The position numbers and the translations under genes are program-made. From Mercurialis annua (lineage: Eukaryota; Streptophyta; Magnoliopsida; Malpighiales; Euphorbiaceae), in contig NC_065572.1 of assembly GCF_937616625.2 (NCBI RefSeq), positions 67,888,653-67,952,652 on the forward strand: a stretch of DNA of 64,000 nt. Reading direction: 5' to 3'. This document shows, in pieces, positions 1-12,100 of this stretch (position 1 is its first letter; the number at the start of each line of letters is the position of its first letter). A model generated the notes under the pieces. That model saw only the letters and a list, made by a program, of their open reading frames with translations. It was not told where the DNA came from and searched no databases.

Positions 1-1031
1 AGAAAATAATATATTTTATCAAAAAAGTTTAATCCAACATTTCAAACAATCTCTACAAATAGTATAAATCTCTATTTAATTGAATAATTTGATTATAAAG
101 TAGGACACATATATCTTTTAACGTCTGTTATTCGATAATTAAGTTTGAAATAAATTAATATCTTGATTTAGAGTGAAAAAATTAAGCTAAATTAAATTAT
201 AGAAAAATCCGTAATATCCATTAAATTCAGAACGGGTCGAACGGATTTTGCCCGGTTTGAGCTGGGTTATTTAAAAAAGGGTATTAGTTATGGGTGTTCC
301 GGCCCGGTCAAGGCACCGATTTGGATTTTCTGGTTGAATCGGTCGGGTCGGGTCGGTTTTGACAACCATAGAAAAAAAAACAATGGAACTTCTTAAATGA
401 AACAGAAGGAGTAAAAAGGAACAGAGAAATATCAATTATAACCTCTATTAAGTTGTCTTTTCTATAATAGCTATTTATTCTGTTTTAAAATAGCTGTCAC
501 TTTAACTATTTTTACACAAATTAAAAAATATATATTTAAATTTATTAGTAATTTATACTAAATTAATCTATTCTTGAAATTTATTGTCTTTACAATGATG
601 ATCTTTTAATTGTATTTCGCATTCTTTCAATGAAATACATTGTTTTTTTTTAAAAAATTGTTCTAAAATATTTATCCGTTATAAAATTCAGTGGTAAATT
701 TTAAATTCTTCTCCATTGTTCCCCTTTAGTTTAGTTAGTAGGAGAGCATTTATCAATTAGATTAAATAATTTCTTTATATTTTAGTGACAATATTATGAA
801 TTAAAAGAATTTTTATAAAGCGACAACTATTTCGAAACAAATATATGTTAAAAGGAGATGAACATGCGAATTTATAACATTAGTCTCTATTAAAGTTTAA
901 TAATTTTATTAAAACAAATTAAATAGGATTCAAATTTTAATGAAAAAATAAGAATTTAATTTCAATATATAGAATATCGTACTAATACTAAAGATAATAG
1001 GATATTAATGCCAAATGTATAAGATTCTTAT
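1..1031. other. AT-rich intergenic DNA with an old repeat remnant
   Basis: No gene is seen. Bases about 232-370 are locally GC-rich, with repeated cggtcgggtcgg and cccggt words. This composition is typical of degraded hAT-type repeats in plants, but no termini or target-site duplication could be defined. The remainder is AT-rich without long open frames. Confidence 0.4.
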
Positions 1032-1040
1032 AATTAATAA

Positions 1041-1424
1041 GGCTTAATTACTTAAAAACCACCCACCTTGAACTTTTTTTTCGTTTATACCCTGACCTAG
1101 GAAAAAATTTATTTATACCCTGACGTATGTGTTTATGTTTCACCTCTACCCCGAAACACTAAATTAACCTCTTTTTATTTAAAAAAAAAGTTTAAAATAG
1201 TCCTTCATTTAAGAAAAAATTCATTTCTAATCAAATTCTAATTAGCTTAGGTTAAAAATAAAGAACTATTTTAAACTTTTTTCTTAATAAAAAGAGGTTA
1301 ATTTAGTGCCTCGTGGTAGAGTTGAAACATAAATACATACGTCATGGTATAAATGAATTTTTTCCTAGGTCAGGGTATAAATGAAAAAAAAGTTCAAGGT
1401 GAGTGGTTTTTAAACAATTAAGCC
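1041..1424. mobile_element. Mutator-type MITE, GGCTTAATT family, copy A
   Basis: A 384-bp palindromic element begins GGCTTAATTACTTAAAAACC and ends with the reverse complement of nearly the same sequence. The arms stay complementary over most of the length, so it is a near-complete foldback. It is flanked by a perfect 9-bp target-site duplication, AATTAATAA, at 1032-1040 and 1425-1433. A 9-bp duplication is the hallmark of Mutator-superfamily transposition. A sister copy of almost the same length lies at 44213-44597. No coding capacity. Confidence 0.85.
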
Positions 1425-1433
1425 AATTAATAA

Positions 1434-2007
1434 AGATAATATAATAGGATTGTCAGATCAAGCCTTAGAAGCAGTTTATTAATTATTTAAAAATTATTAC
1501 AATATTTTTTAAAAGTGTGAAGAGCTTTTTATATAACAAAAATATGGACGACCATATTTTATCTCCTTTCAGATGGTGTAGGATTTTCTTGCATTTCTCT
1601 ATTCCATCACGTCGTAAATTTAACTAAAAACTTATTGACTTTACATTGGAAGGCTACAATAATTAGAAAGGAAAACAATAAAATATTTTAGTGTGTTAAA
1701 GGTGCAATTATTTTATTGAACTTTTTTGACTCTACATTGGCAGGTTACTATAGTTAGAAAGAAAAAAAAAAGATTTTAGTGGGTTAAGGTAATGGTTAAA
1801 TTTACAAGTGAAAATGAACGAAAAGTTAGAGGAGACCCTAAAATGAACATTATTAATGAGAAATATGGACGGCAAAAGATTAAGAATCATGGTAAAATCC
1901 TTCATTAAATAATTAAAAGATAAATTTAGTAAAATAGTAAAACAGCTATGTATTTCCAAATAAAGTTAGAAGTATAATCATTTGGTAAAGTTATTGGTTG
2001 AGCTTGA
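1434..2007. repeat. AT-rich intergenic DNA with a direct duplication
   Basis: Bases about 1628-1715 and 1719-1800 are diverged direct copies of one roughly 90-bp segment. Both contain the words gactYtacattgg, gttagaaag and ttttagtg. No gene is seen. Confidence 0.4.
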
Positions 2008-2140
2008 ATAATTTTTTTTTTTACTAATAAACTTTGGGCCGGAATATTCGGCACCCAATGATCGACATCAGATGTAAAATTTGACCCTCTAGCTAACGAG
2101 TGAACCGTCATATTCGCTGATCTCTTAACAAAAACAAACG
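2008..2140 (-). mobile_element. LINE fragment, RNase H C-terminal tail
   Basis: The minus strand encodes VKRSANMTVHSLARG followed by about 20 residues ending in a short A-rich run. This matches the tail of the plant LINE RNase H domain, where a basic residue, an Asn and the motif (V/A)(A/D)SLAR are typical. Only this tail is recognisable, so it is a short relic of a non-LTR retrotransposon. Confidence 0.55.
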
Positions 2141-2230
2141 AGCTATTAGAAAAAAAATTCTACAATCTTGAACTATAATGCTGGTGTAGGATAGATTCTC
2201 TTCCTCTTTATAAAAAGCTTCAACCACAAG

Positions 2231-2742
2231 TAGGGCTAGGTAAGAATCGAACCAAATACAAAAATCGAATCAAACCGAATTTTGTTATTTGGTTCAGTAT
2301 TCGGTGAAAACGGGTTGGTTCGATTTTTATTTTAGGTGAAGTTTGCTGTTCGGTGTTCGATTTGATTTGGGTGTTTTGAAAACCGGAAAAATCGAATGAA
2401 CCAAATTTTATTATAAAAAATATAATTTTTTTAAAATATTATTCATATATACTAATATTTATATATTTTTTTGCCTTTATATCTTAATTATTGTTAATAT
2501 ATGAATTAATAATTGTTATTTAAATATATATATATATATATATGCAAATTTATTAGACTCTAATTATATAATATTTAAATTAATTTTAATATAAAAAATT
2601 AAAAAGTAATCAAATTTAATTTTAACTTAACAGGACCTACCTAATAAAACTTTTCAATTCGATTTAATCTGAAAATTTTCAAATTTAAAACAAAAAAATT
2701 GAAAAATTTCAATCGAACCAAGCCGACCGATTCTCACCCCTA
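2231..2742. mobile_element. hAT-type non-autonomous element (512 bp)
   Basis: The element starts TAGGGCTAGGTAAGAATCG and ends CGATTCTCACCCCTA, giving imperfect inverted termini. Its subterminal regions are full of gaaccg/cggttcg words. It is flanked by a perfect 8-bp duplication, ACCACAAG (2223-2230 and 2743-2750), the size expected for hAT transposition. The AT-rich interior contains a short (TA)n run near 2527 and no open frame for a transposase. Confidence 0.8.
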
Positions 2743-4159
2743 ACCACAAGTAAGGAGTCACTTTCGAAAATGATTTTGTCCCGTTTGTACTGAAGAAGCC
2801 AAGATAAAACCTCTTTAAAATAAATTGCCTCAGCAAGAAAAGGATCCAAGTGGCCATTTAAAGGGCTTACTGTGGACTCCAAAAATACTACATGTCCAGT
2901 TCCTAATTAATGGCAATTTTTTGCAAGATCCGTTAACACAATATAACACGAAATTAAACAGATTTAAATTGGAGGAAATTAGACAGTACACTTAAAAATT
3001 GAAAATATTCACACTGAGCACTTAGGTAGTCTTTTTATTGGGACCAACACTTTTTAATTTGAAAAAATTAACCTTAACACGTAATTAGTTGCGCTGAACA
3101 CCTAATTAGTAAAAGTAATTGCAATGGACACGTATTCTTCTTTTTTCTTCTGTTTCTTTTTTATGTAATCTATTTATTCACCCAATTTCACCATTCTCAT
3201 CAATCCACTACACATGATCATGGGTTTCTATTATTTCTTATTTTTTTTGTTCATGTTTTTTTTCTATTAACTATGAGTACAGTTATAATAGTTCGAGAAA
3301 ATTATTACTAGAAACCAGTAATTCAATATTGATTTAATTCTCATTTTTAGTTTTTTAATTATTAACATTGTTTAAATCTTAGTTCTAGATTCAATTTCAA
3401 ACTCACTTCACTACTTATTGAATTTTCTAGTTTTCTTTATTCAAAATTTTATCTAATTAAATCTTCATACTTCTATAATTTCTTCTTCTATCAATTATTT
3501 TTAGCTAATATGAGTGTTTTGTTTGATTCTTTGAGAAATTACAGAGTTATCAATTTGTGACATAAGATTTTCAGTTATGCTTATTAACTGTTTGTTAAAA
3601 CTCCTCAATGAAATTGTATTCACTTGAATGAGGTACAATGATAAACGTTATGTTCTTACTCATTTTGCTAATCACTTCAACCGGTCTGTTTCTACTTAAG
3701 TTTTCTATCATCAATCCTGAAATGTCTATATGTTCAATCTCATGTCCATTGTGAATTATGAAATGGACAAACCATGTTTTCAAAAGTATACCGAAAATAT
3801 ACTAAAAGTATACAAATATTAATACTACGTATATACAAGATCATATTAGAACTGTAGTACTGTATATTAAAATATAAATAATAATGATTGGTAGTCCAAA
3901 GAAGAGGACGGGGTGGTAATTGAGAAATAATGTTTATGGTGGCAGTGATGTTCAAGAATCAAAGATCTGATGTTATTCCGATGAAAAGAAAAATAGCAAA
4001 AAAAAATAGAAAAAAAATGGAAAAAAATTGATTCTTTTATGCTCTATTTTTTATTATGTGTTCATTGTATTTCTCTTTTATTTACAGTAGAGAGAGCAGT
4101 TAGAAAGAGAAAATAAGAGTAATATGGTTGAATTCTATGACTCAAGAATTTTGTTAGAA

Positions 4160-5020
4160 ATAAATAATAATATTTTATGTATATTTTTTAATTTTAAAAT
4201 AATAAGTATATTTTGTGTATATTTGTGTATATTTTTATATTTTAAAATACTAATTATATTTGTGTATATTTTTAAAAAAACTAATAAGTATAATTTGTGT
4301 ATATTTCGTACATAGTTTTTCATTTTAAAATAATAACTACACCTTGTGTACTATTCGTGTATATTTTATGTATATTTTGTACATGCTTTTTTTTATTTTA
4401 AAATAATAAATACACCTTATGTATTCTTCGTGTACACTTTATATATATTTTGTACACACTTTTTTATTTTAAAATAATAAATACACTTTGTGTATTTTTC
4501 GTGTATATTTTGTGTACATATTTTAGTTTTAAAATAATAAATATACTATGTTAAATATCGTGTATATTTTGTAATTTTAAAATAATAAATACACCTTGTG
4601 TATTATTCGTGTATATTTATATATATTTTGTACGTATTTTTTTTATTTTAAAATAATAAATACACCTTGTGTATTCTTCATATATACTTTATGTATATTT
4701 TGTACATACTTTTTTTTTATTTTAAAATAATAAATACACCTTGTGTATTCTTCATGTATATTTTGTTTGTATTTTGTAATATTAAGATAATAAATACACC
4801 TTGTGTATTATTTGTGTGTATTTTGTAATTCTAAGATAATAAATACACCTTGTGTATTATTCGTGTATATTTTGTACATACTTTTTTTTATTTTAAAATA
4901 ATAAATACACCTTGTGTATTCTTCGTGTATACTTTATATATAATTTATACATACTTTTTTATTTTAAATAATATATACACCTTGTGTATTCTTCGTGTAT
5001 TTATTAATTTAAAAAATATA
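4160..5020. repeat. Tandem array inside MULE-1, unit about 60-75 bp
   Basis: About a dozen diverged copies share the words ttttaaaataataaatacac, cttgtgtatt and cgtgtatattttgtacata. Unit length varies because of differing T-runs and small deletions. The array is strongly A/T and lacks reading-frame conservation, so the small open frames inside it are not genes. Confidence 0.85.
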
Positions 5021-5584
5021 TATAAAAAGTAATGTCAAATACTGATAATAACAGGTGTTGGCATTTCTGAAGTATTAAAAAAAGACAGTATAATGTACAT
5101 AAACTATACATAATTTTATTAGTGTAAATATTATAATTATTTAAAAAAAATCAGTACGTATAATGAATCAGTACATATAACAAATGTACAGTATACATAA
5201 AACATTCAAAAGAGATACCAAACCATTGTAATCATTAAAAATAAATAATCATTACATATAACAAACTAAGAAACATGCGAATAATATTATCAATATAATA
5301 TTAAAATTATTTAATTTGTATGCACTTTATTATTTTAATTTTAAAATTGTGTTAACATGTAAAAAAAAATATATACTAAACTTATATGAGGGTACAATAA
5401 ACGTATACAACAAATATACAGAAAGTATACTAAAAAAACAACAGTAGTTGTATAAAACAACTGCAGTAATAAGAACAAACAAAAAACAGCAGCAACAACA
5501 ACATAAAAAAACAACAGCAACATCAGCGTGAAAAACAACAAATACAGTAATATCACAATAATTAGATCTAATACACTTTTGTGC

Positions 5585-5705
5585 TTTTGGTATGCTCCTC
5601 CGAGTTGATGTCGCCTGAACCTTCTTCTCCGATCTGCTCCTCCAATTGTTGTCGCCTGAACTATCTTCTCTGATCTGCTCCTCCGGGACGTTGCCGCCTG
5701 AACGA
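5585..5705. repeat. Short GC-richer tandem repeat in MULE-1 (about 2.5 copies)
   Basis: A unit of roughly 45 bp containing tctgctcctccR and gtYgcctgaac recurs two to three times. On the minus strand this reads as an Arg- and Gly-rich frame without similarity I recognise. It is probably part of a captured or leader sequence in the MULE. Confidence 0.5.
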
Positions 5706-6060
5706 TCAAATTGATTTCAGCTTTAGAACGATCAATTAGATTACAGAAATCTCAAATCCGATTTAAGTTTTGTTTCCATCAATTTATAGATCTGATAAAT
5801 TAAAGAATCGAAGAAGAAAAAGAATGGTTTATCTTACCTTTTGTTTGATAGCTTGTGATTTTAGATCTGTCAAAAATATTTGATAGCTTGTGATTTTGTG
5901 TTTATGAAGAATAAATACTGGGTGAGAATATAATTACTAATCAAGTGCTAAAAAAGTTTAGTAATGAAATCAAGTATTGACCCAAAAAAATAAGGGACAC
6001 GCGTGTTTTTGGTATTATTTTTCTATAATCAAGTAATTTTCATTTTTTCCCTTTAAATTG

Positions 6061-6592
6061 AGCTTATATGGGTTTAGATCATAAACGGATCAACCCATTT
6101 ATCCGTTTATGACATGGTTAAATAGCGGGTTAAACATGTTAATTAAACCCCTTAATCCGTTTAAGACACGTTTAAATCTATTTATTAATTATAATAACTA
6201 CTAAAATTATTAAATGTGACCAAATATACTCATATAATGCATATGGATAAGGTTATAAAAATTCACCAACTTTACACGTTTTCTCATTGTAATCACGCCG
6301 TTTAAAAATCGTCATTTTCATATACAAACTATCAATTTTTCTTAAATTCATTCACCGTTCAAAAATCCGGAAAAAATTGTTGACGTGTCATAATCTGATT
6401 CGTTATTACATGTCACTGTCTGGTTGCTAAATGAATTCGTTAGATAGCTTAACACATAGTTCTACCCCTAAACTTTATACATTTAATCCTTTACACATCT
6501 CAATTTGTACACGGAGTGCAACGTGAACGTAAAAATGAGGTTTAACATCCCTGTTGGAGATGGCGTAACAGGTATAACTTTCTCTTTTTTTT
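6061..6592. other. AT-rich intergenic DNA
   Basis: No gene is seen. Bases 6075-6190 contain tccgtttatgac and cgggttaaac words in both orientations, like the subterminal parts of degraded hAT-type repeats, but no boundaries could be set. Confidence 0.3.
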
Positions 6593-6794
6593 GGTAAAAG
6601 GTACAAAATCCCTCGAAATTCCTCTAAAATTATAGATCATCTCTATTTTTAGTATAAAGAATCTTTCGTTATTTCAGAACTGAACAATTAAACCTTTTTA
6701 AATCTTAAAATGGGACAAATAAATCATTAAATATGCAGTTAATAGGGTCAAGTTGATTAAAAAAAATTCAAAAATATCCTTGCTATTTACTATT

Positions 6795-6797
<3 letters not shown>

Positions 6798-6872
<75 letters not shown>
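6798..6872. repeat. (AT)n microsatellite
   Basis: About 37 uninterrupted AT dinucleotides lie inside the TIR element. This run is absent at the corresponding place of the sister copy at 12759, so it expanded after the copies separated. Confidence 0.95.
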
Positions 6873-6878
<6 letters not shown>

Positions 6879-6974
6879 AAATATAATATCAAATTAATCC
6901 TTCAAAGTTTTTCTTAAACTATTAAAAAAAATCAAAAACAATTAAAAACGACCTTCAGTGAGCTAGTCAGAGAT

Positions 6975-7150
6975 CGTCTGCCGGGCTGTTTTCAAAAGAG
7001 AACAGACTCGATGATCTGTTTTCTTTTGAGAATAGATCGAGATCTGTTCTCAAAATAGAATAGACTGTTGTTCTCTTTTGAGAATAGAAGGTTTGTTTTG
7101 TTCTCTCAAAACAGACCTTCGTCTCATGTTCCGGCAAGGTCTGCTATGAG
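6975..7150. repeat. Palindromic tgttctcaaaagagaacaga cluster
   Basis: The motif (t)gttctc-aaaa-gagaaca(gacc) and its variants occur several times in both orientations, so the segment can fold into multiple short hairpins. The sister element carries the same cluster at about 13065-13240. Confidence 0.6.
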
Positions 7151-7616
7151 AGCACAGACGGTCTTTGATGTGCTAGCGATGGTTCGATTGTTGCGGGAAA
7201 AGGCTGATGACGGTTGTTTGATTTCATAAATTAAAATTTAAGTAAAATTTCAACTAAATGTAATTTGATTTTAATTGAATTTTAGTTTGATTTAATTGGT
7301 TATTAATTTTTTTAGTTGAGTTTTGATAGATTTAGTTGAATTTTAACAAATTTAATTGGATTTTGATTGGTTAGATATAATTAATTGATTCATCTAATTT
7401 GATTTTAATAGAAAAAAATAATTAATTAGAAAGAATAGGGTGAAATAAGGCTAAAAAGTTTATAAATAGCATAAAATTGCTAAGTATTTTAAACATTGAG
7501 GTTATTTTTGAATTTTTTTTCCTATGAATTTATGAGTGACATCAACAATTAATGCTGACTATTAACTTTGATGGACGAAAAGATTTTTTTGTTCGATAGA
7601 AAAATTAAGAGGATAT

Positions 7617-8027
7617 TTTTATATAAAAAAAGAACTAATCTGCATTTTTGGAGAAATTTTGAGAATTTTTTTATCCTTTTATCTTTTTTTTTCCTTAAGT
7701 AAGCTTTGATCATTATTTTCCAAAAATGTTATCATGACTACAAATTATGTTGCATATATAAAATAAATTTGTGATATATTAATAGTTTTGGTCTGCCACA
7801 AGTCTTCTTACAAAATTAAATATAGGCTGAATAAAAAAAAAAACGACCTTTTAGCCCCTTTTCACTTGCTCCCTAACGTTGCAATTTTATCTATATCACC
7901 TTAATTCACACCTTTTGTTTCCAATTACACTCTAAAAAACTAAATTAGCCTTTTTCACTAGAAAAAATATAAATTTGATCCTGTATTTTTAATTTATTTT
8001 CTGAAAAGTATTTAATATAGTCTGAAG
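7617..8027. repeat. Copy A of a duplicated carbonic-anhydrase 3' flank
   Basis: This segment matches 8547-8957 almost base for base. It contains the last part of the TIR element, about 150 bp of unique flank and the left half of the 8761 MITE. Because the MITE's left half is included, the duplication happened after that MITE had inserted. The copy stops abruptly at aatata (8027), where copy B continues. Confidence 0.8.
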
Positions 8028-8546
8028 TTCCCGTATCTAGTGAGTTGGACTCACACTTTGAAATTAAGAATGTTTATTATTTGCTTATATCATGAATTTA
8101 TAAACGTATTAAGCGTATGACGCTATAGTTTAATTACCCTTAGTAACTTGCAAACTCACTCAGTATTTTTCCAAATACTGACCCCTCACTCTGATGTTTG
8201 CAGATAGTCGGAGTTGGATCAGACAAACCATCTCCATTGTGCCAGAAGTCGTTGGACTTGCACAAATATGAATTCCTAGAGCTGTAGTAGTCAGTAGGCG
8301 TCAATAGAAGGTTTTTGTGAATTAGTTTTAAATATCAGATTTTCATTGTAAACTCTGATGTGATAATTTTAATATCTATAAATGTATTATCAAAAAGAGT
8401 TTTTTTGAAAATGTTTTAATATATAATATATTATACTTTTATTAGCGAAAAATTATTAGTGGTTTTAGGTTTGCTATGGATTTCGAAGCTAGCACTGCCA
8501 TTCCCTAACACCGGTCCTGACTCAATATTTTGGATCGCGACAATTT
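8028..8546. mobile_element. Possible LTR-retrotransposon remnant between the two copies
   Basis: This roughly 519-bp insert separates the two duplicated flanks. Its right end, accggtcctgactcaatatt followed by ttggatcgcgaca, resembles the terminal part of LTRs of some plant Ty3/gypsy elements as I remember them. No matching left end, primer-binding site or duplication was found, so the class is tentative. Confidence 0.3.
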
Positions 8547-8760
8547 TTATATAAAAAAGGAACTAATCTGCATTTTTGAAGAAATTTTGAGAATTTTTTT
8601 TACCTTTTATCTTTTTTTTTTCTTAAGTAAGATTTGATCATTATTCTCCAAAAATGTTATCATGAATTCATGACTATAAATTATGTTGCATATATAAAAT
8701 AAATTTGTGATATATTAATAGTTTTCGTGTGCGACAAGTCTTCTTACAAAATTAAATATA

Positions 8761-9160
8761 GGCTGAATCACCAAAAAAACTCCGACCTTTTAGCCCATTT
8801 TCACTTGCACCCTGACGTTGTAATTTTATTTATATCACCCTAATTCACACCTTTTGTTTCCAATTACACGCTAAAAAACTAAATTAACCTTTTTCACTAA
8901 AAAATATCAATTTGATCCTTCATTTTTAATTTATTTTCTGAAAAGTATTTAATATACTAAAAGTGAAGGATCAAATTAACATTTTATACAAAAAGTGAAG
9001 GATCAAATTGTTTTTTTTTTCTAATAGAAAAGGGTCAATTCAATTTTTAGGATGTAATTGGAAACGAAGAGTGTGAATTACGGTGATATAGATAAAATTG
9101 CAACGTCAGAGTGTAAGTGAAAAGAGGTTAAAAATTCGGAGTTTTTTTTATGATTAAACC
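8761..9160. mobile_element. Mutator-type MITE abutting the carbonic anhydrase stop codon
   Basis: A 400-bp element starts GGCTGAATCAC and ends GATTAAACC, with arms inverted over most of their length (caattttatctatatcacc versus its complement near 9090). It is flanked by a perfect 9-bp duplication, TTAAATATA, at 8752-8760 and 9161-9169. The right duplication contains the stop codon of the minus-strand carbonic anhydrase gene (9161-9163), so the element now forms the start of that gene's 3' untranslated region. Confidence 0.85.
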
Positions 9161-12100
9161 TTAAATATATATCGGATCTGTAATATGGTATTGGACTTCC
9201 CATAGTTGAAAAGAACCATTGACAAAGTCGTAATAGCCACCTCTTAAAGTTAAACTGTTGTTTGCCATTGCTGCCCTAACATATGGATAACTTTGAATGT
9301 TCACAAGTGATAAATTCACTGCCTCCTGCAATACATATATATCATTTTTCTATGTCACTACTTCATAATACGACAATAATAACGCCAATTTAATAGCAGT
9401 TTTAAAATTATAATAACAGTATATAAAGACAGCAGAAAAATTACAGTTAAAAGAATTAATAAAAAAGTTAATATAAATTTATAAAATTATCAGACAAGTA
9501 GTCAGAGAATATTTGTAACGGACCAAAATAGCCGATTTAAAATTATTACAATAGATTTAAGATAATAATATTAGCATTTTAATTAACAGTTAGTCACATA
9601 CCTTTTCGCAAATTTTGCATTGCTCTTCAGGACATAGGTTTGGATGCTCAGCCAGTACTTTGACTTTTGCAGGTAACCCAATTTTGACCCAATTATCTAT
9701 GAAATCACTGCCCATACATAAAATGATTTGAATTCACCATAAATGTAAGGCTTAAATGCATAAAAAATTACCAACTTTCGCGTGTTTTTAGTATTTGACA
9801 CGAACTTTTAATTTTGGCAAATAAATACACGAACTTTCAATTTTTTGCATATATAACCAAGTTTACGTCTTAGGTGAAAAACGGTGTCGTTTTAGGTATA
9901 AAACGTTACCGTTTTAAGTTAAAAACGGTGCCATTTTATATTAAAAACGGTGCCCGTGTTATATATGCAAAAAATTGATAATTCGTGTATTTATATACCA
10001 GAATTAAAAGTTCGTGTCAAATACCAAAAACACGCGAAAGTTGGTGATTTTTGGAGCAATTAAGCCTAAATGTAAGTATTATTATATATTGTAATTTTTT
10101 TAAATTCTAAATATACTAATTCTGAATTAATAATCAAGTACTTATTTATGAATTACTAGCTTTTTTTACAATAAAAATCGAGAGATTATTATTCTTATTC
10201 TAATAAAAAAATCAATATTGTATTTTTTAGTTTTTCATAATAATTAAAATCATTCTAAAATAGAAAAAAAATGATACAAGAAAGTAGTATATTAATTCTA
10301 ATTACGAAAGCCTTACGTATTAGAAGTAGAAGCATCAGCTGGAAGATTCATCAATGCCTTGATCCCTCCACAATCACTATGTCCTATAATGAGGATGTTT
10401 TTTACCTATCAAATTCTTTATAATTACCAATCAAATAAAATAAAATAGGCAAAATGTGTTCTAAATTAAAGCATTTACCAGTTTGATCCAACATTTATAT
10501 GAATTGTGCTAGATATATGCATCTATTAGTCAAACAAAATTAACTAATAAGAATAAAATATAATTTAATTTCTTAACTTGGTATTATAATAAATTAATCT
10601 AGAACTAAAATAATTTAAAAAAATCAGAAAAAATCAATTTAAGTTTTTTTTTTTAAAATGTGTAATATTTATATATAATTATTTATTAGTAACCAATACC
10701 ATTTGTATTTCATTTTTACCAATTAAACTATATTAAATGACAGGTGAATATATATAATATGATTTACATAAATACCAGATTATACTGAATTTTTTTTTAT
10801 ATATCCTATATGGCAAATAGGAGTAAGAAAAATTATTCTATGTAACCACATTTCTTTTAACCCATTTTTTCAATCCACCTAACATGTCAATGAAAAAGTA
10901 GATGGATTAAAAATTGGTTTTTTTAAATATATATTTTTAGAGGGAAATTGAAAAAAATAAAATACTATCACGAAAAAATATATTATGCAAAGTGAATTAA
11001 AATGGTGATTTTGAAAGAAATTGGAGTTTACCTCTAATATTTTAACAGCATATTCAATGACTGCTCCAACTCCACAGTAGCTCAACTGTAATATATAATT
11101 GCTAATTAACCTCTAATATAAGTCACGTATAGCTCACAAATACCTATTATACTATTGGGTAAAAAAAATTAAATCATCTCAATTTTTCTTTTGTCAAATA
11201 CAATCAAAAATTATAATTTCAATATTTTTATTCCAATTTTAAAGAGCAACAGTAGTTCTAACCCAATTTCGAAAATTGTTCAATTGGCATATGACATAAT
11301 TCATAAAAACAATTAAAAATTTACAAGTTACATTTATAAAAATTACTCCTAAAATACATTTATTATTAAAGACACCTAAAATATAGAAATATAGCTTATT
11401 TTCATTTATTATTAAGGACACCTAAAATACATGTCAATTAAAAAAAAATAGTGAAAGTGAGTCACAAATATTGGTAATATTTTAAATTAGGTTTTAATTG
11501 ACGAAATAAATTGTTTTGATTGAATTCTTAAATGAAAAAGATAAAAACAAAAAACTCTAGCCCTCTCTCTTTTAAGAAACCTCTCAAACCCTAATAAGTT
11601 TTACCTTTTTGTTCATTTGGGAGGTGGTTTTTGGCCATTTTTGGCCAAAAATCACCTCCCCAATCTCTCAAATTCAGTTTTTTTAGCCCTTTTCCATAGT
11701 TTTTGTCTTTAATTTTGAATAAAATTTCTTTCTTGGCCAATTTTGGTCTAGATCTAGAAATTATTTTCTACCTTATTATCTTAATTTTATTAGATCTATT
11801 CTAATCGAAATTAAGAATAGTTTTTTTCATCGCTGGAGATGAAATTGTTTTTTGCGATGCAAGCGATTTGGATCTCTAAAACAATTAGAGCCACCATCTT
11901 ATGACGGATTTCACCAAATATCGGTATGTTTTGCGTCAGTATAGATGATGTCTTTAATGTTCAAGAGAAGAGATATGTCAATGAAGATGTGATTAGGGGT
12001 TTTAATGATGAAGTTATAGCTGCTAGTTGTAGCAGTCGTGCGATTAAAGTTAGTATTATCATAGCAAGCGAAGGTAATCTAATTCCCTTTATTTTAAAGG

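Larger units (their letters stand above)
2972..6051. mobile_element. Mutator-like element MULE-1 (3.1 kb)
   Basis: The boundaries come from a perfect 9-bp duplication, TTTAAATTG, at 2963-2971 and 6052-6060. The left end starts GAGGAAATTAGACAGTACAC and the inverted right end starts GGGAAAAAATGAAAATTACT; these are imperfect inverted repeats that can be followed inward for roughly 100 bp. The interior holds a pyrimidine-rich stretch, a long tandem array at 4160-5020 and a short GC-richer repeat near 5585-5700. No transposase is recognised, so it is a non-autonomous MULE. The left terminus resembles that of the MULE at 48085 (GAGAAAATTACACTC), so the two probably belong to one family. Confidence 0.75.
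6593..7683. mobile_element. TIR element of the GGNAAAAG family, copy 1 (1.09 kb)
   Basis: The left end GGTAAAAGGTACAAAATCCC and the inverted right end GATAAAAGGATAAAAAAATT form imperfect inverted repeats. Flanking T-runs prevent a decisive duplication call. A related element at 12759-13818 shares the whole layout: an AT-rich left arm, a core rich in palindromic ttctcaaaagagaac words, the phrase ggttcgattgttgcgg, then an AT-rich right arm. The short element at 61222-61563, with a clear 9-bp duplication, shares the termini. No transposase is seen. Confidence 0.65.

Noticed and set aside
4124..4323. Overlapping plus- and minus-strand frames of about 60 codons
   Set aside because: Both arise from the A/T-rich tandem array of MULE-1.
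5341..5709. 122-codon minus-strand open frame rich in Arg and then hydrophobic residues
   Set aside because: It lies in MULE-1 across a short tandem repeat and an AT-rich tail. The composition explains the frame and there is no family similarity.
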